Source: CAIOYC01 sp038327995 (GTDB taxonomy: Bacteria > Pseudomonadota > Alphaproteobacteria > Caulobacterales > Caulobacteraceae). From it: a DNA stretch of 64,000 bases. Made by a program: the position numbers and the translations under genes. How positions within the stretch are numbered: the stretch's first letter is position 1; each line of letters starts with the position of its first letter. Below are positions 55,556 to 64,000 of the stretch, piece by piece. The notes under the pieces are model-generated. The model ran no database searches and was not told the origin of the DNA. It was given only the letters and a program-made list of their open reading frames with translations. The stretch lies in assembly GCA_038327995.1 (NCBI GenBank), contig JBBQLP010000004.1, positions 1-64,000 of the forward strand, written 5' to 3'.

Positions 55556-55996
55556 TCAAGCCTGGCGGGTGAGCGCAGCGTGGACCCTGGCCAGGGGAAA
55601 TCCGAACATCGAAATCCGACCGATCATCATGGCCGTCGTTTGCGTGATCTCCACGAAGTCTATGATGTGGGGCGGCTCCATGGGTCCGCCTGGATGACGC
55701 GGACGGTCGAAGACGATGCGAAAGTCCTGGCCGCGCTGGCGTCCCCGCATCCGGGCAGCCTGCAACGCATCGTGGCCGAGGATGAAACCCTGCTCGTCCG
55801 TGTGGATGGCCCAACTGCGCTGGAATACATCATCTCTGCCGATGTAGGTGTAGGTCTCGTCTAGATGCAGTGCGCGGTGCTCCTCCGACCATTCACCTGA
55901 CATCTCGACGGTGAAGCGGCGCAGAATCTTGCCCGTAAAGCTCTGCACTGCGCCCACGCCGGTTAGACGCCCAAGGAAGAACTGTTCTGGAACCAT
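55556..55996 (-). CDS. DUF3833 family protein
   Basis: A 146-residue protein matching DUF3833: FFLGRLTGVGAVQSFTGKIL, then RRFTVEMSGEW, LHLDETYTYIGRDD and SMFGFPLARVHAAL. The start is uncertain: ATG 55996 begins directly at the domain, while ATG 56053 adds 19 residues and would overlap the divergent TraB gene by 11 nt. Most DUF3833 members are lipoproteins; this one shows no lipobox. Its stop lies 1 nt from the chorismate mutase stop. Confidence 0.75.
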   Translation of the reverse strand: MVPEQFFLGRLTGVGAVQSFTGKILRRFTVEMSGEWSEEHRALHLDETYTYIGRDDVFQRSWAIHTDEQGFILGHDALQAARMRGRQRGQDFRIVFDRPRHPGGPMEPPHIIDFVEITQTTAMMIGRISMFGFPLARVHAALTRQA

Positions 55997-56042
55997 CCCG
56001 CCCGCCCTGTGAGACCGTCGCAACCATGCTATATCCTCACGG

Positions 56043-57026
56043 ATGATCGGCATACGACTTTGCGCCGGGATTGGCGCCCTTGCTATCGCCCTAGTAGGGC
56101 CAGTGAATGCACAGGCGCCAGCCGTTCCACTGGCCCCGCCCGCTATTGATCCAACCGCCAGTGCGGTGATTCAGGAGCTGGAGGTGATCGGACGAAGGCC
56201 GGGTCCGGCGCTCTGGACTGTTCGGCGCGGCGATTCCAGCGTGGTGATCCTCGGCGGGGTGTCGCCCCTACCGCATATGCTGGAGTGGAACACCATCCGG
56301 GTTGAGAGAGCCATGGACGGCGCAAACCTGGTTCTCCTGCCGCCAGCCGGTCGGGCCGGGGTGCTTGATATTCTGAGCATCCTCTTTCACGCGGGCGATC
56401 TGCAACTCCCCGTCGGACAGACCTTGACCTCTTTGATGAGCACAGATGAGCGTGCCAGGTTCGACAATCTTCGCAACCAGATTCACACTGACGCAAAACG
56501 CTACGAACGGCTCAAGCCCGCCATAGCTGGCCTTTTTCTACTATCGGATTTTCTCAAGGCAGCGGGACTATCCGCAGCGAAGCCTGCCTCGACCGTCAAG
56601 CGTTTGGCCGAACAAAAGCACATAAGGGTCAAAACCGTTGGCGATATAGATATCGGACAATTTTTTCGCTCGGAAAGCCGGATGGACGCCGCTCAGAACA
56701 AGGCCTGTTTCGACGCCGCGCTCACCGATGCTGAATGGGACGCCAGCCGAGCTCGTCCTGTGGCGGATGCATGGGCCAACGGCGATCTACGCGCAGTACG
56801 CGCGGAGTATTTCGGTGCGTTTATGGATGCTTGCGTCTTAAAACTGCCGACGCTTAGGGCCATGCTTGACAAGGGGGAGGCCGAGGCGGTGGCCGCGATC
56901 GATGCAGCGCTGATCAAGCCAGGCAAGACCGTGGCAGTGATCGACCTCAGCCTGCTGCTGCGCGCCAACGGTGTGCTGGACCGGCTAAAAGCCGAGGGTG
57001 CCGATATTACAGTGCCGCCGGATTGA
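56043..57026 (+). CDS. TraB/GumN family protein, exported
   Basis: A 327-residue protein with a signal peptide (MIGIRLCAGIGALAIALVGP, cleavage near VNAQA). The body follows the TraB/GumN pattern: PALWTVRRGDSSVVILGGVS, PLPHMLEWNTIRVERAMDGA, and a C-terminal LIKPGKTVAVIDLSLLLRANGVLDRLKA split over two strands. Homologues may be metal-dependent proteases, but the usual histidine/glutamate residues are poorly kept here. It may be cotranscribed with the S10 peptidase 75 bp downstream. Confidence 0.8.
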   Translation: MIGIRLCAGIGALAIALVGPVNAQAPAVPLAPPAIDPTASAVIQELEVIGRRPGPALWTVRRGDSSVVILGGVSPLPHMLEWNTIRVERAMDGANLVLLPPAGRAGVLDILSILFHAGDLQLPVGQTLTSLMSTDERARFDNLRNQIHTDAKRYERLKPAIAGLFLLSDFLKAAGLSAAKPASTVKRLAEQKHIRVKTVGDIDIGQFFRSESRMDAAQNKACFDAALTDAEWDASRARPVADAWANGDLRAVRAEYFGAFMDACVLKLPTLRAMLDKGEAEAVAAIDAALIKPGKTVAVIDLSLLLRANGVLDRLKAEGADITVPPD

Positions 57027-57101
57027 CGGGATCGCGCTGGCTAAGCCATTTCCTCCGCAAGCAAACGTGCTTTATTGAAAACGTCGCATTCACAGGTTCT
57101 C

Positions 57102-58616
57102 ATGCAGTCTGTCTTCAAGCCTCTCGCCGCCGCGCTTTTTCTGACCCTGGTCGCCGCGCCCGCCTATGCACAGGACGGCAAGGGCGCGCCGCCTGCCGCC
57201 GCGCACAAGGACGCCGACCTTCTGGACCTCGCGCCCTTCCCGGCCGACGCCAGCGCCAGACAGGTCACACATCTGGCTGGCAAGACCCTCAGCTACACCG
57301 CCACGGTAGGCAGCCTGCCTGTGCTAGACGAAAAGGGCCGCAAGATCGCCGAGGTGGTGTTCACCGCCTATATGCTCGACGGCCCGAAAGACCCCCATCG
57401 CCCAGTCACCTTCGCCTTCAACGGTGGGCCGGGTGCAGCGTCGGTTTATCTGAACCTCGGCGCCATCGGGCCCAAGCGGGTGCAGTTCGGCGCGGCAGGG
57501 GATAGTCCCTCCGATCCCACCGGCATGGTGGACAACCCCGGCACATGGCTCGATTTCACTGATCTGGTCTTCATCGATCCGGTAGGCACCGGCTTCAGTC
57601 GGTCCTTGATCCCGGACGAACAGGCCAAGAGCAAGTTCTTCACCGTGAAGTCGGACATCGACTATCTGTCGCGGATCGTCTTCGACTGGCTGGTCAAGAA
57701 CGAGCGGATGGGCTCGCCGAAATACGTGGTGGGCGAAAGCTATGGCGGCTTCCGCGCGCCGCGCATCACCCACACCCTGCAGACCGACCTCGGCGTCGGC
57801 GTCACCGGAGTGGTGATGGTATCGCCGTTCCTGGATGCGGCCTCGTGGAGCGGGGCCAATTTTTCGCCAATGCCGTGGATATCGACCCTGCCCTCGATGG
57901 CGGCGTCAAACCTGGAGCGGCAGGGCAAGCTGACACCGGAGTCGCTGGTCGAGGTGGAGAATTATGCGCGGGGCGAATACGCCACCGACCTGATGCGCGG
58001 ACAGTCCGATCCGGCGGCGCTGGAACGGATCGTCAAGCGTGTTTCAGGCTACACCGGGCTTGACCCCGCCTATGTGCGCCGGGCCGGAGGGCGGATCGAG
58101 AGCCGAGCCTACCTGCGTGAGCTCTATCGCGATCAGGGACGGCTGGGCTCTTGGTACGACCCCAACGTCACGGCCTATGACCCCTTCCCATGGGCGCCGC
58201 AGCAACAGGTGAACGATCCGATCCTCGACGGGATTCTGGCTCCCACCACCAGCGCTATCGTCGATTTCGACACCCGCGTAGTTGGCTGGAAGATCCACGA
58301 CCGCTACGAGCCGCTCAGCCGCCGGGTCGGGCAGCTTTGGGAGCCGGGCTGGGCGCAGACGGCGGAGTCGGCCACGGCGCTGCGGGAGTCCATCGCCGTC
58401 GATCCGAAGATGAAGGTCCTGATCCTGCACGGTTATGACGACCTGTCGTGCCCGTTCTTCGTCTCGCAACTGGTGCTGGACCAGATGCCCAAGCTGGGCG
58501 GCGATCCGAACCGGGTGCAACTACACAAATATCCGGGCGGGCATATGTTCTACAGCCGCCCCGACAGCCAAGCCGCCATGCGCCGCGACGTGATGACGAT
58601 GTTCGGCGCCCGCTAG
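57102..58616 (+). CDS. Exported S10 family serine carboxypeptidase-like peptidase
   Basis: A 504-residue exported protein; signal peptide MQSVFKPLAAALFLTLVAAP ending AYA. The S10 fold shows the oxyanion-region FAFNGGPGAASVYLNLG, nucleophile Ser213 in VGESYGGFRAPR, then Asp in HGYDDLSCPFF and His in YPGGHMFYSR. Members release C-terminal residues from peptides; in proteobacteria they are periplasmic. ATG 57102 is chosen over an upstream TTG because it starts the signal peptide. The stop adjoins the NUDIX start. Confidence 0.92.
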   Translation: MQSVFKPLAAALFLTLVAAPAYAQDGKGAPPAAAHKDADLLDLAPFPADASARQVTHLAGKTLSYTATVGSLPVLDEKGRKIAEVVFTAYMLDGPKDPHRPVTFAFNGGPGAASVYLNLGAIGPKRVQFGAAGDSPSDPTGMVDNPGTWLDFTDLVFIDPVGTGFSRSLIPDEQAKSKFFTVKSDIDYLSRIVFDWLVKNERMGSPKYVVGESYGGFRAPRITHTLQTDLGVGVTGVVMVSPFLDAASWSGANFSPMPWISTLPSMAASNLERQGKLTPESLVEVENYARGEYATDLMRGQSDPAALERIVKRVSGYTGLDPAYVRRAGGRIESRAYLRELYRDQGRLGSWYDPNVTAYDPFPWAPQQQVNDPILDGILAPTTSAIVDFDTRVVGWKIHDRYEPLSRRVGQLWEPGWAQTAESATALRESIAVDPKMKVLILHGYDDLSCPFFVSQLVLDQMPKLGGDPNRVQLHKYPGGHMFYSRPDSQAAMRRDVMTMFGAR

Positions 58617-59342
58617 GTGCCAGAGATACCCGAGGACCCGAAGTATGACCCGACGGCGGACGGCCCCCTGCGTGCGGCGGGGGTCGCAAGCGTGCGGCCG
58701 CGCAACGCCGCGACGCTGATTCTGGTGCGGCGCGATCTCGGCGGCGTGAAGGTCTTGATGGGCCGACGCAGCCGGGGTCATGACTTCATGCCCGACAAGT
58801 GGGTGTTTCCCGGCGGGCGCGTGGACCGGGGAGACTTCACCGCCCCCGCCGCGAGCGACCTGAAGCCCGAGGTCGCCGCCAAACTTCTGCTCACCGCGCC
58901 ACGCCGCCCGACCCTGCCGCGCGCGCTGGCGCTGGCGGCCATTCGCGAAACCTGGGAGGAGGCGGGGCTGATGCTGGGAGCGTCCGCCCCTGCGCGTCCT
59001 GTCGCCGGGCCGTGGAGGGGGTTCCTGGCTGCAGGCGCCTTGCCCAATCTTCAGCCGCTGGAGTTCGTGGCGCGAGCGATCACCCCGCCCTATCGCCCCA
59101 AACGCTTCGACGCCCGTTTCTTCATGGCCGAGGCGCACGCCCTGATGAGCCTGGATCGCTCGGAGGGTTCCGGGGAACTGGACGAGGTCGAGTGGATCGC
59201 GCTGGAAGACACAGTGCAGTTCGACCTGCCCAACGTGACGCGGTTCGTGCTGAAGGAGATGGAGGCGAGGCTGGCCGATCCGGCGCGGCCTGTGCTGTCG
59301 CTATCGGCACGGTATGGCGCACGGCACTTGGCGAGGTTGTAG
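58617..59342 (+). CDS. NUDIX hydrolase
   Basis: A 241-residue member of the NUDIX superfamily. The domain starts with RPRNAATLILVRRDLGGVKV and LMGRRSRGHDFMPDKWVFPG, and the NUDIX box is AIRETWEEAGLMLG (about 101-118). It resembles the NUDIX protein that lies between rnr and rpmG in many alphaproteobacteria. The substrate is unknown, probably a nucleotide diphosphate. The GTG start directly abuts the S10 stop and has no good Shine-Dalgarno, so translation may be coupled. It converges on dprA with 15 bp between. Confidence 0.9.
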   Translation: MPEIPEDPKYDPTADGPLRAAGVASVRPRNAATLILVRRDLGGVKVLMGRRSRGHDFMPDKWVFPGGRVDRGDFTAPAASDLKPEVAAKLLLTAPRRPTLPRALALAAIRETWEEAGLMLGASAPARPVAGPWRGFLAAGALPNLQPLEFVARAITPPYRPKRFDARFFMAEAHALMSLDRSEGSGELDEVEWIALEDTVQFDLPNVTRFVLKEMEARLADPARPVLSLSARYGARHLARL

Positions 59343-59357
59343 GAAGGCAAGCGAAAC

Positions 59358-60470
59358 CTACCCCCGCGCCACCATTCCACCTGGCAGCAGGTTCACCCGA
59401 TTCGCCAGCGACAACTCCACCAGCGCGGCGAATACAGCGGGCGCGGGCGCGCAGAGAATGCGGACGATCTCGTCGATAGGCGTGGCGGTGAAAGAGGTCA
59501 GGTCGAACGCCCGTTCGCGCAGGCGGTCAGCTTCCCGCTCCATGCCGACCTCATCCACGTTCGCAACGTCGAACAGGTCGCGCTCCGGCTCGCGCACCAT
59601 CACCGAGGGATTGAGGTTGCGGATCACGTCCTCAGCGCCTTCGCACAGGATCGCACCCTGTCGGATCAGGTCGTTGGTTCCCTTTGCGCGCGGATCGAGC
59701 GGCGAGCCTGGCACGGCGAATACATCGCGGCCCTGTTCGCCTGCCAGCCGTGCTGTGATCAAAGAGCCGGAGCGCATCTCCGCCTCCACCACCACCACAC
59801 CCAGCGAAAGGCGGGAGATAATGCGGTTGCGGCGGGGGAAGTCTTTCGCCTGCGCTCTGTGACCTATGGGGCTTTCGGAAACCAGGCAGCCCTCTTCTGC
59901 CACGCGACGATGCAGCTCCGCGTGCTCGGGGGGATAGATGTCATCCACGCCGCCGCCCAGCACCGCCGCCGTGCCGCTCTTCAATGCGCCCTCGTGCGCT
60001 GCCCCGTCGATACCGCGTGCGAGGCCGGAGATAATGGCGTAGCCCGCCTCGCCGAGGTCGCTGGCGAGCTGGCGCGCGAAACGCTGCCCGCTGACCGAGG
60101 CGATGCGGGCGCCGACGATGGCGACGGAGGGGCGCGACAGGATTGCTGCATCGCCAATGATCCACAGGATCGGCGGCGGCGGATCGAGCGCTGCTAGCTG
60201 AGGCGGAAAGCCCGCTTCGCCAACGGTGATGAAGACCGCGCCCTTTTTGGTGCCCTCCGCCAGTTCGCGCTCGGCTTCAGCGGCGGTGGGGATGCGCACG
60301 GGGGCGGTGCGACCGCCTCGCATCGACAGGCCCGGCAGTGCCTCCACCGCACGCGCCGCTGTGCCGCAGCGCTTCATCAGGGCGGCGTAGGTGACGGGTC
60401 CTACTGTTTCCGTCCGCGCCAGACGCAAGCGCGCGAGCCGCTCCACGTCTGGGATGAGCGCCAGGGTCAA
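59358..60470 (-). CDS. dprA: DNA-processing protein DprA
   Basis: Loads RecA on incoming single-stranded DNA during natural transformation. The 370-residue product has a short SAM-like N-terminal domain (RLARLRLARTETVGPVTYAA), the Rossmann-like core with VAIVGARIASVSGQRFARQL, ISGLARGIDGAAHEGAL and PRRNRIISRLSLGVVVVEAE, and a C-terminal winged helix (TPIDEIVRILCAPAPAVFAA). The TTG start at 60470 overlaps the plsY stop (TTGA); the longer frame lies antisense-like over plsY and is not conserved. Order pyrB-pyrC-plsY-dprA is typical of alphaproteobacteria, where topA usually follows. Confidence 0.93.
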   Translation of the reverse strand: MTLALIPDVERLARLRLARTETVGPVTYAALMKRCGTAARAVEALPGLSMRGGRTAPVRIPTAAEAERELAEGTKKGAVFITVGEAGFPPQLAALDPPPPILWIIGDAAILSRPSVAIVGARIASVSGQRFARQLASDLGEAGYAIISGLARGIDGAAHEGALKSGTAAVLGGGVDDIYPPEHAELHRRVAEEGCLVSESPIGHRAQAKDFPRRNRIISRLSLGVVVVEAEMRSGSLITARLAGEQGRDVFAVPGSPLDPRAKGTNDLIRQGAILCEGAEDVIRNLNPSVMVREPERDLFDVANVDEVGMEREADRLRERAFDLTSFTATPIDEIVRILCAPAPAVFAALVELSLANRVNLLPGGMVARG

Positions 60471-61117
60471 GGGGCGTCGGTCAGGGCCGGTTCGGTCCTC
60501 GCCGCGCCGATGCGGGGTTCGGTCCCTGCCAAGAGGCGCGTGATGTTCTCCCGGTGGCGAATGAAGACCAGGACGGCGATAAACATGGCAAGCACGATGA
60601 CTGAACGCGGCTGATGCAGCAGAAAGGCGAACAATGGGGCCAGCGCCACCGCCGCTAACGCCGCCAGCGATGATAGACGCAGGATCGCTGCCACCGCGAT
60701 CCAGGTCAGCGCCGCTGCGACCCCCACGGGCCACGCCGCCGCCAGCGTGACGCCAAAGAAGGTGGCCACCCCCTTGCCGCCCTTGAACCCCAACCACACA
60801 GGGAAGAGGTGGCCGAGAAACGCCGCCCCTCCCGCAAGCGCTGCGGCTAAGTCGTTGATAGGGCCGTTCTCAACCAAGGCGCGTGCAACCAACACCGCGA
60901 CCACGCCCTTGCCGCCGTCGCCCAGGAGCGTGAAGAACGCCAGCTCGCGCCGCCCTGTGCGCAGCACATTGGTCGCGCCAATGTTGCCGGATCCAATCTC
61001 GCGCACATCCCCCGCGCCGCCGAGCTGGGTGACGATTACCCCGAACGGGATCGAGCCAAGCAAATAGCCACCGATGAGACAGGCGGCGAAGGCGAGGTAG
61101 GTCAGGCCGAGGATCAT
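60467..61117 (-). CDS. plsY: Glycerol-3-phosphate acyltransferase PlsY
   Basis: Inner-membrane enzyme that transfers acyl from acyl-phosphate to glycerol-3-phosphate, first step of phospholipid synthesis. The 216-residue product has the three PlsY motifs: GYLLGSIPFGVI, REIGSGNIGATNVLRTG and GFKGGKGVATFFGVTLA, plus about six membrane helices. ATG 61117 is the family start. It is downstream of the pyrC-like gene by 40 bp and overlaps dprA by 4 nt. Confidence 0.96.
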   Translation of the reverse strand: MILGLTYLAFAACLIGGYLLGSIPFGVIVTQLGGAGDVREIGSGNIGATNVLRTGRRELAFFTLLGDGGKGVVAVLVARALVENGPINDLAAALAGGAAFLGHLFPVWLGFKGGKGVATFFGVTLAAAWPVGVAAALTWIAVAAILRLSSLAALAAVALAPLFAFLLHQPRSVIVLAMFIAVLVFIRHRENITRLLAGTEPRIGAARTEPALTDAP

Positions 61118-61157
61118 GCAGCGAGCATCGCCAGTTCAGAGGCGCAGTGCAAGACGC

Positions 61158-62459
61158 TTACGGCTCCGCCCGGTGCACGATGCGGCCCGAGACCATGGTC
61201 AGGAGCACCTGCCCCTGCAGTCTGCGCCCATCGAATGGCGAGTTCTTGGACTTGGAGAGCAGCTTTTCCGCGTCGATGTGAACCGGCGCGCTGATATGGC
61301 AGAGCACGAGGTCGGCGACGGCGCCCGGCGCTATGCGGCCAGCGTCGAGGCCGATCAAGCGGGCAGGGGCGAGGGTGACGGCGCGCATGAGGATAGGGAG
61401 CGCTGCGCCCCTGTCATGATGGAGCGCAAGAAGGGCCGGGAGCAGGGTTTCCAGCCCGATCCCGCCCGGCGCGGCCTCAGCAAAGGGCAGGCGCTTGTCC
61501 TCGGCCGGGGCGGGGGTGTGGGCGGAGGTCACAACCTCGACGAGGCCCGACAACAGCCCCTCGATCAGCGCCTGACGGTCCGATTCGGCCCGCAGCGGCG
61601 GATCGAGGCGGGCGAAGGTGCGATAATCGCCGATGTCGATTTCATTGAAATGCAGGTGGTTGATGGAGGCGGTGGCGCAAACTTTCACCCCCCGGTCCAT
61701 GGCCCGGTTCAGACTGTCCAGCGCATCCGCGGTAGTGATCTGGTCGACGATCAGTCGCGCTCCGGTGATCTCTGCGAGCGCCAGGTCGCGCTCCAACATG
61801 ATCCGCTCGGCCACGGCGGGGGTGGAAGGCAGGCCGAGCCGCGCCGCCATCTCGCCTTCGGTGGCGCAGGCGCCGTGAGAAAGATAGGGGTCGGCGGGGC
61901 GATGGGCGACAGCGACGCCGAAACCTGTGGCGTAACTCAGCACCCGGCGCAGCACTCTGGAATCGGCGATGGAGTGGTCGGCGTCGGTGAAATAGACCGC
62001 GCCCGCCTCGCGCATCAGGCCAAGCTCGGCGATGCGCTCGCCGAGACACCCCTTGGTGGCGGCTCCGGCGGCTAGCACGTGAACGAGGTCGATGTCGCGC
62101 GCCCGGCGCAGCACGAAGTCGACCATGGCCGGATCGTCGATGGCCGGGTCAGTGTCCGGCTGGATGACGATGGAGGTGACGCCCCCGGCGGCGGCGGCGC
62201 GGCTGGCGGATTTCAGCGTCTCCTTGGGCTCCGCGCCCGGCTCTCCGGTCTTGACCCGAAGGTCCACCAAGCCCGGCGCCAGCATGGCCCCCGCGCAGTC
62301 GATCACCCGCACCTCGGAGGACAGGCCTTCGTATGTTGGGCGGCGCGCGACGTCGGAGATCACCCCGTCGGACACCACAAGCGCGCCGGGGCCGTCATAG
62401 CCGCTCTCCGGATCGACAAGCCGGGCGTTGACGAAGGCGATGGGCTGGAGCTTAGCCAT
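61158..62459 (-). CDS. Dihydroorotase-like protein lacking metal ligands (PyrX/PyrC' type)
   Basis: A 433-residue amidohydrolase-fold protein of the dihydroorotase family. The diagnostic HxH metal motif (usually DMHVHLREPG) reads DLRVKTGEPG, with Arg68 and Lys70 instead of histidines. The barrel histidines are also lost: VDQITTADALDSL where HVSTA is expected, and TSAHTPAPAEDKRLPF where TDHAPH is expected. It is therefore probably not a dihydroorotase but a structural partner of aspartate transcarbamoylase, as known for PyrC' in Pseudomonas. It overlaps pyrB by 8 nt. Confidence 0.9.
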   Translation of the reverse strand: MAKLQPIAFVNARLVDPESGYDGPGALVVSDGVISDVARRPTYEGLSSEVRVIDCAGAMLAPGLVDLRVKTGEPGAEPKETLKSASRAAAAGGVTSIVIQPDTDPAIDDPAMVDFVLRRARDIDLVHVLAAGAATKGCLGERIAELGLMREAGAVYFTDADHSIADSRVLRRVLSYATGFGVAVAHRPADPYLSHGACATEGEMAARLGLPSTPAVAERIMLERDLALAEITGARLIVDQITTADALDSLNRAMDRGVKVCATASINHLHFNEIDIGDYRTFARLDPPLRAESDRQALIEGLLSGLVEVVTSAHTPAPAEDKRLPFAEAAPGGIGLETLLPALLALHHDRGAALPILMRAVTLAPARLIGLDAGRIAPGAVADLVLCHISAPVHIDAEKLLSKSKNSPFDGRRLQGQVLLTMVSGRIVHRAEP

Positions 62460-63444
62460 TGACTGGCGTCCCGTTGTCGAGCCGCGCCGCCAGCGAAGCC
62501 AGCACCGCCATCCGCGCCGCCACGCCCATTTCCACCTGCGACTGGATCAGGCTGACCTTAGGGTCGTCTGCGACACCGGAATCGATCTCCACCCCCCGGT
62601 TCATCGGTCCAGGGTGCATGACGCGCACGCCCGGTGCGGCGTGGGACAGGGCTTCGGCGTCGAGCCCCCAGTAGCGGAAATACTCGCGGGTGGAGGGCAC
62701 GAAGGCGCCGTCCATCCGCTCCATCTGCAGCCGCAGCATCATCACCACATCGGCGCCCGCTATCCCTTTGCGCAGGTCATGGAATACCTCACAGCCCCAA
62801 CCCTCGGCGCCGGACGGCATGAGCGTCGGCGGTCCCACGAGCCGCACCCGCGCGCCCAGAAGCTGAAGAAAGCCGACGTTGGAGCGCGCCACGCGGCTGT
62901 GCATCACGTCGCCGCAAATTGAGATCGTTAGCCCCTCCACCTTGCCCAGCGCACGGTTCAGAGTGAGGGCGTCGAGCAGGGCCTGCGTCGGGTGTTCGTG
63001 CCATCCATCGCCTGCGTTGACCACGCTGCAACTGACCTTCTGCGCCAGAAGCGCCGCCGCGCCGGACGCCGAGTGGCGCACGACGAGGATGTCCGGCTTC
63101 ATGGCGTTCAGCGTCACCGCCGTGTCGATCAGCGTCTCGCCCTTGGTGATGGAGGAGGCGCGGGGGCTCATGTTCACGGTGTCTGCGCCGAGCCGCTTGG
63201 CCGCCAGCTCGAACGAGCTTTGCGTGCGGGTGGAGCTTTCAAAGAAGAGATTGACGAGGGTTCGGCCCCGCAGGGTCGACAGCTTCTTCTCGGTGCGGCG
63301 GTTCAATCCCACGAAGGCGTCGGCCAACGCCAGCAGCGCCTCCGCGTCAGGCCGCGTAAGGCCGGACAGGCTGAGCAGATGCGGACTGGGGAAAGCAAAG
63401 GTGCGCTTTCGGATCAACTCTTCGATGTCGGGCGCACTATCCAT
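62452..63444 (-). CDS. pyrB: Aspartate carbamoyltransferase catalytic subunit
   Basis: Forms N-carbamoyl-aspartate in pyrimidine synthesis. The 330-residue product has the carbamoyl-phosphate motif FFESSTRTQSSFELAAKRLG, HPTQALLDALT, the SICGDVMHSRVARSNVGFLQ domain and VMHPGPMNRGVEI near the C-terminus. The N-terminus carries about 20 extra residues before the fold. ATG 63444 is chosen; a longer frame exists. No pyrI regulatory subunit is present, consistent with a complex with the pyrC-like partner encoded next to it. Confidence 0.96.
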   Translation of the reverse strand: MDSAPDIEELIRKRTFAFPSPHLLSLSGLTRPDAEALLALADAFVGLNRRTEKKLSTLRGRTLVNLFFESSTRTQSSFELAAKRLGADTVNMSPRASSITKGETLIDTAVTLNAMKPDILVVRHSASGAAALLAQKVSCSVVNAGDGWHEHPTQALLDALTLNRALGKVEGLTISICGDVMHSRVARSNVGFLQLLGARVRLVGPPTLMPSGAEGWGCEVFHDLRKGIAGADVVMMLRLQMERMDGAFVPSTREYFRYWGLDAEALSHAAPGVRVMHPGPMNRGVEIDSGVADDPKVSLIQSQVEMGVAARMAVLASLAARLDNGTPVNG

Positions 63445-63489
63445 CGAAGCGGAGGCTATAGGTGGCTTCGCCCCCGGCCTCAAGGCCGT

Positions 63490-64000
63490 TTACGGGCCCG
63501 CGGGTGCGCCGGGCAGGTTTTCCAGCCAGCGGAGAACGGTGGTTTCGAGGCCGATGCGTTGGTCCGAATAGGAATGGTCGGGGGGCAGGCGCACCTGGCT
63601 GACCTGCGCCCCGTCGATCTTCCCGATAGTCTCGGCCAGCTTGTCGCTCGCAGAGGCCAGTCCGTCGTTTGAGGTGACGAGCAGGAGGGGGTGTTTCGCC
63701 AGCACCGGCGCGTAAGCGTTGAAATCCCACGCGGCCGCGTTCTTCTGCGCTTCGTCAGCCAGCGCATCGATCGAGGTCCCGGCCAGGGTGTGCATCCCGG
63801 CGCTGACGCCGATGTTGTCGTCGATGACCTTGGCCAGAATCTTGTGCGGCAGCGTTCCCAAGACGGTCCCGAGATTGGCGGCGGAGATCAGCGCTGCGCC
63901 CATCACCAGCGGATCGTGTCCGGCGGTGTAGGCGGTGACGAATCCGCCCATGCTGTGGCCGATCACCACGATCTTGGCCCGATCTATGTAGGCGGCTTGT
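63490..64000 (-). CDS. Alpha/beta hydrolase, C-terminal part
   Basis: The gene runs off the right edge; about 169 residues are visible. The nucleophile elbow GHSMGG appears early in the fragment (VVIGHSMGGFVTAYTAGHD). Asp (VTSNDGLASASDKLAET) and His (LPPDHSYSDQRIGLETTVLR) follow in the usual order. The signal peptide, if any, is outside the window. The substrate cannot be told. It lies 45 bp upstream of pyrB on the same strand. Confidence 0.85.
   Translation of the reverse strand, partial: QAAYIDRAKIVVIGHSMGGFVTAYTAGHDPLVMGAALISAANLGTVLGTLPHKILAKVIDDNIGVSAGMHTLAGTSIDALADEAQKNAAAWDFNAYAPVLAKHPLLLVTSNDGLASASDKLAETIGKIDGAQVSQVRLPPDHSYSDQRIGLETTVLRWLENLPGAPAGP

Noticed and set aside
60471..60797. 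Extended N-terminus of dprA overlapping plsY
   Set aside because: The extra residues are Arg/Gly/Ser-rich shadow of plsY; homologous sequence begins at the TTG that overlaps the plsY stop.

Overview
This 64 kb window is ordinary, gene-dense bacterial chromosome with high GC and many 1-8 nt gene overlaps. The gene families and promoters point to an alphaproteobacterium, most likely of the order Caulobacterales. Supporting signs are Caulobacter-type promoters (TTG-box, 14 nt spacer, GCTANAWC-like -10) before tRNA-Val and rplK, an ilvBN operon with a peptide-coding attenuator leader, a PutA without a DNA-binding domain, and the pyrB-pyrC-like-plsY-dprA and topA-rnr neighbourhoods. The genus cannot be fixed from the sequence. 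I see no insertion sequence, prophage, CRISPR array or rRNA.

Layout. 1-5.8 kb: start of a DUF1697 gene, rpmG, a small hypothetical gene, then topA-rnr. 5.9-15.9 kb: putA facing proC, two transglutaminase-like genes, an N-formylglutamate amidohydrolase-like gene, recQ, an exported methyltransferase-like protein and an exported alpha/beta hydrolase. 16-24.4 kb: tRNA-Val, gph, then the run glmU-rpiA-gor-O-antigen ligase-like-phytanoyl dioxygenase, and class II DAHP synthase. 24.4-29.5 kb: outer-membrane protein, DUF4188, MATE exporter, unknown protein, oxidoreductase, DUF2061. 29.6-42.9 kb: the transcription/translation core (tRNA-Trp, secE, nusG, rplKAJL, rpoB, rpoC). 43-49 kb: fhs, acyltransferase, CAP protein, YeiH-type transporter, DUF347 membrane protein. 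49-54.5 kb: branched-chain amino-acid genes ilvD, leader peptide, ilvB, ilvN, ilvC, all on the minus strand. 54.7-59.3 kb: chorismate mutase, DUF3833, TraB/GumN, S10 peptidase, NUDIX. 59.4-64 kb: dprA, plsY, pyrC-like, pyrB and a truncated hydrolase on the minus strand.

The most unusual feature is the beta-operon region. The four ribosomal genes rplK-rplA-rplJ-rplL lie in their normal internal order but on the minus strand, between nusG (+) and rpoB (+). The block is therefore inverted in place and rpoBC is cut off from the ribosomal promoter. The inverted block has its own promoter, internal terminator, second promoter with an L10-type leader, and a strong terminator. It is flanked by two roughly 600 bp non-coding stretches. 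On a larger scale the window ends look like the two halves of one ancestral cluster (pyrB-pyrC-plsY-dprA-topA-rnr-NUDIX-rpmG) whose topA-to-NUDIX part is inverted and enlarged to about 58 kb.

Other points: a 14-residue Ile/Leu/Val leader peptide with attenuator before ilvB; a dihydroorotase homologue lacking its metal ligands next to pyrB; a BIME-like repeat pair between rpoB and rpoC; and a transglutaminase homologue with Ser where the catalytic His is expected.
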